Below are positions 1 to 9,030 of a stretch of 64,000 bases of DNA, in pieces. A model generated the notes under the pieces. The model was not told the DNA's origin. It worked only from the letters and a program-made list of their open reading frames with translations, and searched no databases. A program made the position numbers and the translations under genes. The stretch lies in assembly GCA_025766275.1 (NCBI GenBank), contig JAFKAC010000103.1:62001-126000 (forward strand). The letters run 5' to 3'. Every line of letters starts with the position of its first letter. Position 1 is the first letter of the stretch. The DNA comes from Lactarius indigo. Lineage: Eukaryota > Basidiomycota > Agaricomycetes > Russulales > Russulaceae.

Positions 1-2
1 CA

Positions 3-1355
3 CCTACGGCACGCCTTGAGTCCATGCGCGCCGTCCTACACATCGTGGCATCCAAAGACTGGTGCATCCGTCAATACGACGTGAAAACCGCTTTCCTCAA
101 CGGTGTCCTGCCTGACGCGGAGGTGCAATACATGGAACAACCCCCTGGATTCACTGATGCAGGCAACAAGGACCACGTCTGGAAGCTAGTCCGCAGCCTC
201 TATGGCATGCGCCAGTCATCTCGGATCTGGAACCGGGCCCTTCACGCATCTTTCCTAAGCTGGGGCTTCACGCGTTCCAAATGCGAATGGTGCGTATACT
301 ACCGCCAGTCGAACACCGGTGAGGTATCCGTTGTCGTGGTACATGTCGACGACATGTTGGCTGTGTCATCAAGCGACGCGGAGGCGGAGGACTTTCAGCA
401 GAGCTTGGAATCGGCTTGGCAGATCAGCGCGCTGGGGGAGGCCAAACTTGTAGTCGGTATCGCACTTCGCCGAAACCGGACCACCAAAACGATCGCGCTA
501 AGCCAAACCGCCCTCATAGACAAAATTGTAACCACATATGGACAGAGCGACGCCAAACCAGTTAACACACCCATGGCACATGGCACCCTCCTAACACGCC
601 CCGATCCACGAGAACCTGTCGAGGAAAGCGAACGCGAAAGACTAGCCACCCTCCCATACCGATCTCTTGTCGGCTCGCTGATGTACGTCGCCACGGGCAG
701 CAGACCAGACATTATGTTTGCAGTCAGCAAGCTGTCTCGATTCCTGGACTGCTATCGCGAGGCCCACTGGCAAGCTGCTGTCCGAGTCGTCCGCTACCTG
801 AAGGGAACGCGCGACATGACACTGACTCTTGGCGGATCATCAGACACACCGACGCTACTTGGGTACAGTGACTCTGACTACGCTAATGAGCCCGGCCATG
901 AAGGACGACGCTCAGTCGCGGGGTACTGCTTCTCATTGGGAAGCGGAGCCATCTCTTGGTTGTCAAAGAAGCAGGACACCATAGCCGACTCCACGTGCGC
1001 AGCCGAATACATGGCCGTGTCAGAAGCTGGGCGCGAGCTCGTATGGCTACGGACACTGCTACGCGAACTGGGCTACGCGTCAGAACATGCTACCCCCCTT
1101 CTGTGCGACAACTCCGCTGCCATCCTACTGTCCGCCGATCAGGCATTCCACAACCGCGCGAAACATCTAGACGTACGATATCACTGGATTCGCGAGCGCG
1201 TGGAACGCGACGAGATTGTGGTTGGTCAGATCGCGTCAGCGGCCAACATTGCCGATGCCTTAACGAAGGCTCTACCAGGCCCGCGGTTCATTGAGCTGCG
1301 CGGTTTCCTGGGAGTACGGGATGCCCGTGATGATAAAGAGTCAGCGCTGAACTGA
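3..1355 (+). CDS. Ty1/copia pol, 3' part (reverse transcriptase to RNase H), cut by window edge
   Basis: This is the C-terminal half of a copia polyprotein. The frame is open from base 3, so the true start lies outside the window; the first ATG at 24 is internal. Visible signatures in order are the RT segment VKTAFLNGVL, the RT catalytic core VVHVDDML (HVDD instead of the usual YVDD) about 107 residues after that Met, then the copia RNase H block with SDSDYANE, GAISWLSKKQ and STCAAEYMA. The ORF ends at a TGA that is followed at once by a purine tract and an LTR start, as expected for the 3' end of an LTR element. No frameshift or stop is seen in the visible part. It differs clearly from the second copia copy in this window (2169-6491), so it is a separate family. 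Family assignment is firm; activity cannot be judged without the missing 5' part. Confidence 0.9.
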   Translation, partial: PTARLESMRAVLHIVASKDWCIRQYDVKTAFLNGVLPDAEVQYMEQPPGFTDAGNKDHVWKLVRSLYGMRQSSRIWNRALHASFLSWGFTRSKCEWCVYYRQSNTGEVSVVVVHVDDMLAVSSSDAEAEDFQQSLESAWQISALGEAKLVVGIALRRNRTTKTIALSQTALIDKIVTTYGQSDAKPVNTPMAHGTLLTRPDPREPVEESERERLATLPYRSLVGSLMYVATGSRPDIMFAVSKLSRFLDCYREAHWQAAVRVVRYLKGTRDMTLTLGGSSDTPTLLGYSDSDYANEPGHEGRRSVAGYCFSLGSGAISWLSKKQDTIADSTCAAEYMAVSEAGRELVWLRTLLRELGYASEHATPLLCDNSAAILLSADQAFHNRAKHLDVRYHWIRERVERDEIVVGQIASAANIADALTKALPGPRFIELRGFLGVRDARDDKESALN

Positions 1356-1365
1356 GGTTTGCGCT

Positions 1366-1374
1366 GAGGGGGAG
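1366..1374 (+). other. Polypurine tract of the first copia element
   Basis: The purine run GAGGGGGAG lies directly before TGTGAAAGCC, the likely first bases of the 3' LTR. Its position right after the pol stop codon fits the plus-strand primer site of an LTR element. Confidence 0.7.
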
Positions 1375-1521
1375 TGTGAAAGCCGAAGAGTATTTGGACT
1401 CGGATGACGTCTGTTTGCATACTGGAATCCATAAACACAACTCATATATTATCTCGTACGATACCTTTTTCCCCCCTCAGCTCGTTTGTCACGTACGCTG
1501 AGGAGGGTAAGTCCGCGTTTA
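1375..1521 (+). repeat. 3' LTR of the first copia element, left piece
   Basis: The LTR begins TGTGAAAGCC after the polypurine tract and is interrupted at 1521 by the intact copia element. The sequence resumes at 7907. If the end is the CA at 7936 (TTACA), the undisturbed LTR would be about 180 bp. That end is a guess, because the 5' LTR is outside the window. Confidence 0.6.
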
Positions 1522-2149
1522 TGATGAACAGCACACATAGAGATGATACTCACAGTGACAAAGGAGACTGTGGTGAGATATCAAGGGTGGCTGAAAGGCA
1601 GCAACAGGGAGTGCAAGCAAAGGTGAAGCAAGAGGTTGTCTGGCACACAAGCAGTGAGAACTGATGATGTTACATTGGAGAGGAGAGAGCTTACCTGGCA
1701 CACAAGCAGTGAGAACTGATGTGGACCAGGAGCGTACATGGTACTCTACTTATACACTTTCAGGTAGTGACACTGTACAAGGGATGTGACACTAAGTCAC
1801 GCAGTACAAGGAAGTATTGTTCTACAAACGGACAAAGGAGTGGACGTTCTGAGAACAAGGAAAGAAAGAATAAGGAGAGTCCAGAAGCAAATGATATCAT
1901 AGTGACATCATAATAAAGATAAAGCTAAGTACGGAACAAAGGAAAGTACAAAGGCGTTATACAACGCAGAGTCCGGATGTATGATGTCATTAGAAGTACA
2001 GTGATGTCATATGTGACGCAATGATAAGTCCAGATTGTACAGATCAAACAGTATCTAATCTACAAGTCCTGTATATCTAATCTAAAGCAGTCCATGCTGC
2101 AAGTCCGGTCCGTACGAGCCGCTAAGTGCGCAGGGGTCACTTATCAACA
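1522..2149 (-). repeat. 3' LTR of the intact copia element
   Basis: 628 bp, same length and, as far as reading shows, same sequence as 7274-7901. It contains the 27-bp direct duplication with an intron-like unit at 1640-1694 and several TGATGTCA/TGACATCA (CRE-like) motifs that recur in the related solo LTRs. Confidence 0.95.
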
Positions 2150-2158
2150 TCTCCCCGT
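2150..2158 (-). other. Polypurine tract of the intact copia element
   Basis: On the sense strand ACGGGGAGA precedes the 3' LTR start TGTTGATAAG directly. Confidence 0.8.
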
Positions 2159-2168
2159 GATCTACAAT

Positions 2169-5100
2169 CTAAGTGCACACAAGTCCCATGTCATCGTTGT
2201 GCTTCTGCAGCAGGACACGCGGTAGTGACTTTGTGAAGCCGTCCGCAACCATATCCACAGTAGGAGTTCTGATGAGGGTGATGGTCCCCTTTTCGATGTA
2301 CTCTCGAATGACATGATGCCGTATGGCAATGTGCTTAGACCGTCTCCCAGTGACAGGGTTCAAGGCCAAGTCAATGGCACCCTTATTGTCACCATGAAGT
2401 GGGATGGGGTCGTCGACCTCGTACCCGAGTTCCGTGAGGAAGCTCTGATACCACGCAGCCTGGTTAGCCGCGTCAGTCATGGCCATGTATTCCGCTTCCG
2501 TTGTGTTTTGGGCAACAGTCTTTTGCTTGCGCGAAGACCAGCTTATTGCACCGTTAGCTAGTAGGAACACATAACCAGAGGTGGAGTGGCGGTCGTCAGT
2601 CTGATCAGCCAGACTGGAGTCAGTGTAGCCGTGAAGGCCATCGCCATTGGCGCCATCATAAACAATACGCATATCCATAGTTCCTACTAAGTAGGACAGG
2701 ACATACTGCGCAAGTCGCAGATGTTGTGGTGAAGGGTTCGCTGCGTACTGCGCCAAACGTGACACAGCGAAGGAGATATCTGGCCTTGTGCCAATCTGCA
2801 CATAAAGCAGACTCCCAATAAGAGACTGGTAGTGAGAGATATCTGAGGCAGTTGCCTGCGACGTATATTTAACCAGGTGCTCGTCAGCACCAGCGGGCAA
2901 GGGTGTGTTGTGTGGTGTGGCATCAGACATGCTAAAGCGTTCAAGGACATCCTTGATGTAGCCAGACTGATCTATTTCGATGCGTCTAAGGGAGCGGTCG
3001 CGCACAATGCGCATACCAAGATAAGACTCTATCTCCCCGAGATCTGTCATCTCATAGCGTTCAGACAGATCTGACTTCAAACGCTTGATACCACTCAGCG
3101 AGGGACCCAGTATAGTGATGTCATCAACGTAGACAATAACGAAGAGTGGATCATACCCCTCCCGTTGAGGCATCACATATATGCCAGCATCAGCAAACGT
3201 CCGCTTAAAGCCGAGTGCAGTGAGCACTCCATGGAATTGCAAGTTCCATGCGCGGGAGGCCTGTTTGAGACCATAGATCGCCTTAACCAGGCGACACACC
3301 TTCGTCTCAGAGCCAGTGACAGTGAAACCTTGTGGCTGCTCCATGTATATCTCCTCGTCAAGCACGCCATTGAGAAAAGCAGACTTAACATCCATCTGAT
3401 GGATGTGCCAGTCCTCCAGCGCGGCCAACGCCAGAAGTAAACGTAGCGACTCAAATCGTGCGACGGGAGAGAAGGTTTCATCAAAATCTATGCCAGGGAT
3501 CTGCGTGAATCCCTTAGCCACCAAGCGAGCTCTGTAGCGGCCATCCGCTTTGAGCTTAAAGACCCATTTGGATTTTACTGCCTTGCGATTAGGCGGGAGA
3601 TCCACTAACTCCCAAGTCCCATTCTTAGCTAGGGCGTCCATTTCATACTGACACGCCCTAGTCCACTCTTCTGCAGCTGCAGACCGCATGGCCTCTGCAT
3701 AGGTTGCAGGGTCTCGGCCCACAAAGGCAGCAGCCAATAACTCCGCATACCCCAGACGCCTGCCGCGCCATGCCGCATTGTCCGCATTGAAGTAACGCGG
3801 ATTAGGGACAGGGGCACGGGCACTGCGCCTTGGTGCATTGTCCATCTCGCGCAACAGCTGACTACGCTGTGCACGATCCTCAAATCCCCCAGGCATTTCT
3901 GGTGAGGGAGGAGGGACATGGCGCATAATGCGCGTTGCACTAGGACGTGGCGGGGGTGAAGTGGGAGTGGCTTGCTCACGCTTAGGTGTGGTGGGCGGAG
4001 CTGGCAGAGCAGGTGGTGGAGTGGTGGGGCGTGGTTGGACTTGTGGGGGGTCTAAGAGTTTTTCAACATCCTCCTCCTCACTACTACTGGAGTGTGCAGG
4101 GGAGGGGGCTCGCATTGGTGGTAACGCCGGCGGGTGAGGCACGGCAGTCACTGTTGTGCTAGGCACGACTGGTGGTGAAGGTGTGGGGTGTGTCTCAACA
4201 CCCTGAAGGGACGGGAAGCTACTCTCGTCGAATGTCACATCCCTGGACACTCGGACGGAGCGGGTTGAGCGGTCCCAGAGCTTATAGCCCTTAGATTCGG
4301 GCTCAAACCCGATAAGCGTGACCTCAATGGCCTTCGCATCCAATTTGCGACGCTTATCAGCGGGTACGTGCATGTACCCCTTGCATCCGAAGACGCGAAG
4401 ATGTGAAACATCAGGCACTTTGCCAGAGTGCCAGAGCTCATAAGGAGTGCGCCATTTAAGCCCACGGACTGGAGAGCGGTTATAGATGTGCACAGCTGCG
4501 CACACTGCATGCTCCCAGAAGCCTTTAGACATGCCAGCTGTGTGGAGCATGGACATTGCCTTATCCATAATGGTGCGGTTAAACCGCTCGGCTTTTCCGT
4601 TGGACTGTGGTGAACCCGGCATCGTGAGGTGATGCTCTATCCCTTTCTGCTTAAGAATGTCCTGCGTGACACTCGACATGTATTCGCCACCGCGGTCAGA
4701 GTGCAGAGCGCGCAGTTTATGGCCAGACTGGGTTTCACCCCAAGCCAAGTACATCTGCAGCGACTTAGCAAACTGGTCCTTTGACTTAAGGAAGTGTACC
4801 ACAGTGAACTTAGTGTGGTCATCTATGAAGGTGGCAGTGTAGGTCGAGCCTTGCAAGGACTGAGTCTGCATAGGACCGGCGAGGTCACTGTGCACGATCT
4901 CAAATTGACGAGTTGTCCTTTTGTTGGAGGACGCAGAAAAGGGTTGGCGAGTGGATTTGCCCATCTCGCACCCACGGCAGACTGTGTGGGTCGTGGTAGA
5001 GCTATCTATGTCCATGCCAGTAGTGGCAGAGGGACCATGCGCCTTCAGCGCCGCAGAGGAGATGTGTCCCATGCGTTGATGCCAGATATCAAGTGTGGCA

Positions 5101-6491
5101 GCACTTGATTTTGTGTGGGCGTTGAGGCCGACGCTGGCTGCGTCCAACCAGTAAAGGTTGTCCTCAAGGTAGCCTTTGGCCACACACTTTTGGTTGATAG
5201 ATATTTTAAATGAGCCACTATCAAAGGCAATCTCAGCACCTTTTTGTGCTAGGGCGCGCGTCGACAAGAAGCGCGTCTTCACCTGTGGTAGGTGTAGCAC
5301 ATTGCTTAGGGTGATAGAGGTACCCTGGCTCGTAGTAAAAACGACAGACCCGACACCCACTTGGTCTATAGTGGACTTATCACCCAGGCGTACAGTGCCT
5401 TTAGTTGGGGTGTAGTCCTTGAAGTCAGACCGATGTGGTGTAATGTGGTGTGTAGCACCACTGTCCATCATCCAACGCACACGCGAGGCAGCATACAAGG
5501 CAACAGAAATAGATTGAGAGGCCCAGTCTATGGCGGGTTCTTCGACCTCCTTAATGGAGGCGGTGGTAGGTACAAGAATGTGACTATTTGCGGCCTTGTT
5601 GCCTGCCTTCTCCTTCTCCTTTGCGTCAGCCTCATCCTTCTTTTTCTTCCTGCAGTCAGGCTTGATGTGGCCCTTTTTGTTGCAATAGTGGCAAGTCAGA
5701 CCAGAGTGGTCCTTCTTGCCCTTCTTGCCCGTCGACTTGACGGGGGCCACCTTGTTGAGGGAAGAGCCAGAGGGCCCAGCGCGGCGAGCCTCTTCCGACA
5801 CTATGCGCGCTATGATCTCAGCGTGCTTAAGTGTGGAAGGGGCCCCACTGGCAAGGATGGTTGAGGCCAACACCTCATAAGAGGGCGGCAGCGCATGGAG
5901 GAGAATGAGGCAGTATTGGACGTCAGAGACACCCATCTGCGCGTTGGAAAGGGCAACCCTTAGCTCATTGAGCTTGGCCAGCTGAGCGGCCATGGGTGCA
6001 GAGTCGTCGAGGCGGGCTTGTGTTAACTGGATCCACAAGTTAAAGATGGTGGTGCTGCCCGAAGCACCAGCGTATACGTCTCTCAGCTTGTCCCACTTCG
6101 CCTTGAAGGTGGCATAGACAATATTGTCCGCCACGAGGGAGTAGACATCTGGCTTTAAGTAAAGGCGGAGGTACGCCTTGGAACGACGCTGGACTGAGTC
6201 CCACTCATCGGTAGTGATACCAGATGGGGGTGTGTCCAGTGTGAACACATCTTCAGCCTCATGCAGCGTGAGGATTGCCTCAATGGTCCCAGACCATTCG
6301 TTCCAGCCAGTGCCGTCAAACTGGGTGAGATGGATGCCAGATGGCATGCCAAAGTTGGCACTGTGGGCCTGAGAGAGACGTGTAGAGGGTGTGGACCCAG
6401 AAGGAGGAGGGAGTGAGCCTCCTGCAGAGCCACCGGTGGGGCTGGGAGGAGCACCAGCACCAGCAGCAGGGGTAGATGAAGAACCAGACAT
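2169..6491 (-). CDS. Intact Ty1/copia Gag-Pol polyprotein, 1440 aa
   Basis: One uninterrupted ORF from ATG at 6491 codes for the whole polyprotein in copia order. Residues about 50-240 are the copia-type Gag. A CCHC zinc knuckle (CHYCNKKGHIKPDC) lies at 267-280. The aspartic protease motif DSGATHHI is at 343-350. The pre-integrase zinc region runs from about 468 (WHQRMGH) to CRGCEMGK near 505-512. The integrase triad is D536, D599 and E635, which gives D-D(35)-E spacing. Residues 765-900 are a proline-rich linker. RT has FDETFSPVARFESL near 1003 and YVDD at 1121-1124. The C-terminus is RNase H with GYTDSSLADQ, WSSRKQ and TEAEYMA. No damage is seen. Gag and Pol are in one frame, so no frameshift is needed. 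The matching LTRs support a recently active copy. Confidence 0.95.
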   Translation of the reverse strand: MSGSSSTPAAGAGAPPSPTGGSAGGSLPPPSGSTPSTRLSQAHSANFGMPSGIHLTQFDGTGWNEWSGTIEAILTLHEAEDVFTLDTPPSGITTDEWDSVQRRSKAYLRLYLKPDVYSLVADNIVYATFKAKWDKLRDVYAGASGSTTIFNLWIQLTQARLDDSAPMAAQLAKLNELRVALSNAQMGVSDVQYCLILLHALPPSYEVLASTILASGAPSTLKHAEIIARIVSEEARRAGPSGSSLNKVAPVKSTGKKGKKDHSGLTCHYCNKKGHIKPDCRKKKKDEADAKEKEKAGNKAANSHILVPTTASIKEVEEPAIDWASQSISVALYAASRVRWMMDSGATHHITPHRSDFKDYTPTKGTVRLGDKSTIDQVGVGSVVFTTSQGTSITLSNVLHLPQVKTRFLSTRALAQKGAEIAFDSGSFKISINQKCVAKGYLEDNLYWLDAASVGLNAHTKSSAATLDIWHQRMGHISSAALKAHGPSATTGMDIDSSTTTHTVCRGCEMGKSTRQPFSASSNKRTTRQFEIVHSDLAGPMQTQSLQGSTYTATFIDDHTKFTVVHFLKSKDQFAKSLQMYLAWGETQSGHKLRALHSDRGGEYMSSVTQDILKQKGIEHHLTMPGSPQSNGKAERFNRTIMDKAMSMLHTAGMSKGFWEHAVCAAVHIYNRSPVRGLKWRTPYELWHSGKVPDVSHLRVFGCKGYMHVPADKRRKLDAKAIEVTLIGFEPESKGYKLWDRSTRSVRVSRDVTFDESSFPSLQGVETHPTPSPPVVPSTTVTAVPHPPALPPMRAPSPAHSSSSEEEDVEKLLDPPQVQPRPTTPPPALPAPPTTPKREQATPTSPPPRPSATRIMRHVPPPSPEMPGGFEDRAQRSQLLREMDNAPRRSARAPVPNPRYFNADNAAWRGRRLGYAELLAAAFVGRDPATYAEAMRSAAAEEWTRACQYEMDALAKNGTWELVDLPPNRKAVKSKWVFKLKADGRYRARLVAKGFTQIPGIDFDETFSPVARFESLRLLLALAALEDWHIHQMDVKSAFLNGVLDEEIYMEQPQGFTVTGSETKVCRLVKAIYGLKQASRAWNLQFHGVLTALGFKRTFADAGIYVMPQREGYDPLFVIVYVDDITILGPSLSGIKRLKSDLSERYEMTDLGEIESYLGMRIVRDRSLRRIEIDQSGYIKDVLERFSMSDATPHNTPLPAGADEHLVKYTSQATASDISHYQSLIGSLLYVQIGTRPDISFAVSRLAQYAANPSPQHLRLAQYVLSYLVGTMDMRIVYDGANGDGLHGYTDSSLADQTDDRHSTSGYVFLLANGAISWSSRKQKTVAQNTTEAEYMAMTDAANQAAWYQSFLTELGYEVDDPIPLHGDNKGAIDLALNPVTGRRSKHIAIRHHVIREYIEKGTITLIRTPTVDMVADGFTKSLPRVLLQKHNDDMGLVCT

Positions 6492-7258
6492 TGGGATGAT
6501 TTATCTGTCGCCGAGGAGCAGTCAGCAACAGTGCTTCATAGTTGCAAGACATAAAGATAGAGGGGGTACCACTCCTGTCTGTGATTCTGTAAGGCCAGAA
6601 CGCTAACGCGTCCTGCCTCCTGATAGTATGCCAGTGATACAAGGGCTAGGCCCAGGTTGGGAGAGTCCCTTTGCCATACCATGAGCTAGCTGCCAGCCAG
6701 GATGTGTCTAAGACACAGCTCAAATGGTTTGCGTCAGGGGGAAGGTGAAGGGAATGCTTTCAGAGCCCAAGGCTGTCTACCTCAGCCTCCTCGGCCTGTT
6801 GGTTGCCTCATCGCCACAAGTGGCTTTACTGAATCCTTTCCCATTGCCGCTACAAGGCAGGTATCTGGTTGCAGAACACCATAGTGGTGAACACCCCCCA
6901 GAGCCTGAACCAGGTTTTACACTCCCATGGTGAGGAGATCCTGCGCCCAGTGTGGAGCACCAGAGACAGCTGGCGCTAAGCTCCACAATACACAGCCCAG
7001 TGGGCCATGCACGCCTGGATATTTTGAAGTTAAGGGGCTACCAGACCCAGTCTCCTTGCGCATAGCGCAGGGGCTAGGAAAACAGTAGGGGTGAAAGTAG
7101 GACTACTGGGCAGTACATACACAGGAGGTTCCTTAGCAGAGACAAGTGGCGCCCCACTGCTCTCTGCCTTGGGCAAGGCTGGTAAGGCCCCAGACAGACC
7201 TTAGCCTGGTGTGTCCTCCTAGGAAGACAGTGACCAGCCAAGTGGAGTGGCTAGGGCA
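6492..7258 (-). other. 5' leader of the intact copia element
   Basis: About 770 bp separate the primer-binding site from the polyprotein ATG. I see no conserved coding frame; short ORFs here are not convincing. It presumably holds the packaging and leader signals. Confidence 0.6.
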
Positions 7259-7273
7259 CCAGGGCCCATAACC
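7259..7273 (-). other. Primer-binding site complementary to initiator tRNA-Met anticodon arm
   Basis: The 15 bases directly inside the 5' LTR read CCAGGGCCCATAACC on the plus strand, so the element RNA carries the complement. The tract GGGCCCATAACC matches the anticodon stem-loop of eukaryotic initiator tRNA-Met, with CAT as the anticodon. Drosophila copia is known to prime from an internal cut of this tRNA. The usual 3'-end match starting TGG is absent. Confidence 0.75.
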
Positions 7274-7901
7274 TGATGAACAGCACACATAGAGATGATA
7301 CTCACAGTGACAAAGGAGACTGTGGTGAGATATCAAGGGTGGCTGAAAGGCAGCAACAGGGAGTGCAAGCAAAGGTGAAGCAAGAGGTTGTCTGGCACAC
7401 AAGCAGTGAGAACTGATGATGTTACATTGGAGAGGAGAGAGCTTACCTGGCACACAAGCAGTGAGAACTGATGTGGACCAGGAGCGTACATGGTACTCTA
7501 CTTATACACTTTCAGGTAGTGACACTGTACAAGGGATGTGACACTAAGTCACGCAGTACAAGGAAGTATTGTTCTACAAACGGACAAAGGAGTGGACGTT
7601 CTGAGAACAAGGAAAGAAAGAATAAGGAGAGTCCAGAAGCAAATGATATCATAGTGACATCATAATAAAGATAAAGCTAAGTACGGAACAAAGGAAAGTA
7701 CAAAGGCGTTATACAACGCAGAGTCCGGATGTATGATGTCATTAGAAGTACAGTGATGTCATATGTGACGCAATGATAAGTCCAGATTGTACAGATCAAA
7801 CAGTATCTAATCTACAAGTCCTGTATATCTAATCTAAAGCAGTCCATGCTGCAAGTCCGGTCCGTACGAGCCGCTAAGTGCGCAGGGGTCACTTATCAAC
7901 A
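7274..7901 (-). repeat. 5' LTR of the intact copia element
   Basis: 628 bp, a match to 1522-2149. As the promoter-bearing LTR it has a TATA-like box (7501-7506, sense TATAAG) about 33 nt ahead of the first copy of the 27-bp duplication. Confidence 0.95.
7392..7473 (-). promoter_or_regulatory. Start-site duplication with intron-like unit in the copia LTR
   Basis: A 27-bp segment occurs at 7447-7473 and again, identical, at 7392-7418. In sense orientation copy 1 starts about 33 nt after the TATA box and ends GTGTGCCAG, followed by GTAAGC. Copy 2 ends with the same GTGTGCCAG. The stretch 7392-7446 (55 nt) therefore starts GTAAGC and ends CCAG like a small fungal intron. See the findings for the same design in other LTRs. 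Confidence 0.65.
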
Positions 7902-7906
7902 GTTTA

Positions 7907-7936
7907 CACCCGCATATACCCTATTACTTAATTACA
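7907..7936 (+). repeat. 3' LTR of the first copia element, right piece
   Basis: Continues the LTR that was interrupted at 1521, after the duplicated GTTTA. The exact end is uncertain. The following 7943-8010 carries GAACGTCTAGG twice and a partial copy of the region at 1481-1507. Confidence 0.45.
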
Positions 7937-8031
7937 CCGTACGCAGAACGTCTAGGTTTGTAATCGAATGTTAGCTCGTTTGTCACGTACACTGAGGAGG
8001 AACGTCTAGGATTTAATACTGTAGATTAATT

Positions 8032-8601
8032 AGGACCGCTTTAGATTAGATTTGATCTGTACAATCTCGGACTTCTTTATCTATGACATCATGTACAGTG
8101 ACATCATATGGACATATCCAGACTGTTCATTGTACTATGCGTTCTTGTATCTTTCTTTGTTCTCTTTTTGTCCTATCCTTATTATGATGTCATTATGATA
8201 TCACTTACTTCTAGACTCTCCTTGTTCTTTCTGTCCTTGTTCTCAGAACGTCCACTCCTTTGTCCGTTTGTAGAACAATAACTGTCTTGTAGTACGTGAC
8301 TTGTGTTACATCCCTTGTATAGTGTCACTCCCAGAAAGTGTATAAGTAGAGTAGCATGTATGCTCCTGGTCCACATCAGTTCTCACTGTTTGTGTGCCAG
8401 GTAAGCTCCCTCTTCTCCAATGTATAATATCAGTTCTCACTGTTTGTGTGCCAGACACTCTTGCTTTACTTGCCTGACAACTCCCTGTTGCTGCTTCAAG
8501 CACTCTCTGCATATCTCACCACAGTCACCTTTGCCACTGTGAGTATGCTCTCTATTTGTGCTATTCATCATGAGTATGTCCCTCCTGTGTGCTGTTCATC
8601 A
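8032..8601 (+). repeat. Truncated LTR related to the intact copia family, opposite orientation
   Basis: From GGACCGCTTTAGATTAGAT onward this follows the reverse complement of the 628-bp copia LTR, with many substitutions, to ATTCATCA at 8570. The first about 70 bp of the LTR are missing. Bases 8571-8601 repeat the last about 30 bp of the LTR (ending GCTGTTCATCA). The 27-bp duplication and its intron-like unit are kept at 8401-8454. It is older than the intact element. Confidence 0.75.
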
Positions 8602-8659
8602 CCAAACCCCTGCTTTTCAACCTTAAATCAATCCCATATGAGTCTAAGCAAAGTCCTGT

Positions 8660-8718
8660 GGAAGTCCAGGTGTCAGCATGGAAGTCCAGGTGTCAGTGTG
8701 GAAGTCCAGGTGCAGTGC
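8660..8718 (+). repeat. Minisatellite, 20-bp unit, about 3 copies
   Basis: Units start GGAAGTCCAGGTG at 8660, 8680 and 8700. A looser related stretch continues with AGAAGCCCAAGC to about 8750. A degenerate relative is seen near 21630-21680. Confidence 0.7.
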
Positions 8719-8883
8719 AGAAGCCCAAGCAAGAGCCCAAGCATCAGTTTGGAAGTCTAAGTACATCTGTTACATCCCATCTAATTTCTTTTGATTTCTT
8801 TACTTTACATGACTCATATCCCGCATTTGGCTCAGGGATGACTCAGTACAACTCATAGTCCCTTCAGGACTATTTCTGGATAG

Positions 8884-8973
8884 TGTGACTCATTGTGCAG
8901 CACTATGACTCACTGTGCAGTAGTATGACTCGTTGCACAGTACTATGACTCACTGTGCAGTAGTATGACTCAG
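8884..8973 (+). repeat. Minisatellite, 20-bp unit carrying TGACTC, 4.5 copies
   Basis: Units are variants of TATGACTCACTGTGCAGTAG. Every unit keeps TGACTC. Two more TGACTC sites lie just upstream near 8811 and 8837, making seven in about 165 bp. Confidence 0.8.
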
Positions 8974-9030
8974 TTTCTCTATTTTGTTCCTATTGTTCTC
9001 CTTGCTGAAATGTGCAGTGAGCCCGACTTA

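Larger units (their letters stand above)
1522..7901 (-). mobile_element. Complete Ty1/copia retrotransposon, minus strand, nested in another copia LTR
   Basis: The element has two 628-bp LTRs (1522-2149 and 7274-7901) that look identical on reading, a single intact 1440-codon ORF, a polypurine tract and a primer-binding site. The 5-bp target duplication GTTTA is exact at 1517-1521 and 7902-7906. Matching LTRs, an exact TSD and an open ORF mean a recent insertion that may still be mobile. It landed inside the 3' LTR of the older copia element to its left. In sense orientation the LTR runs from TGTTGATAAG to GTTCATCA. Confidence 0.95.

Noticed and set aside
7902..8031. tRNA 3'-end primer site for the nested copia
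   Set aside because: This side is outside the LTR; the true primer site is inside at 7259-7273 and matches an internal tRNA region.
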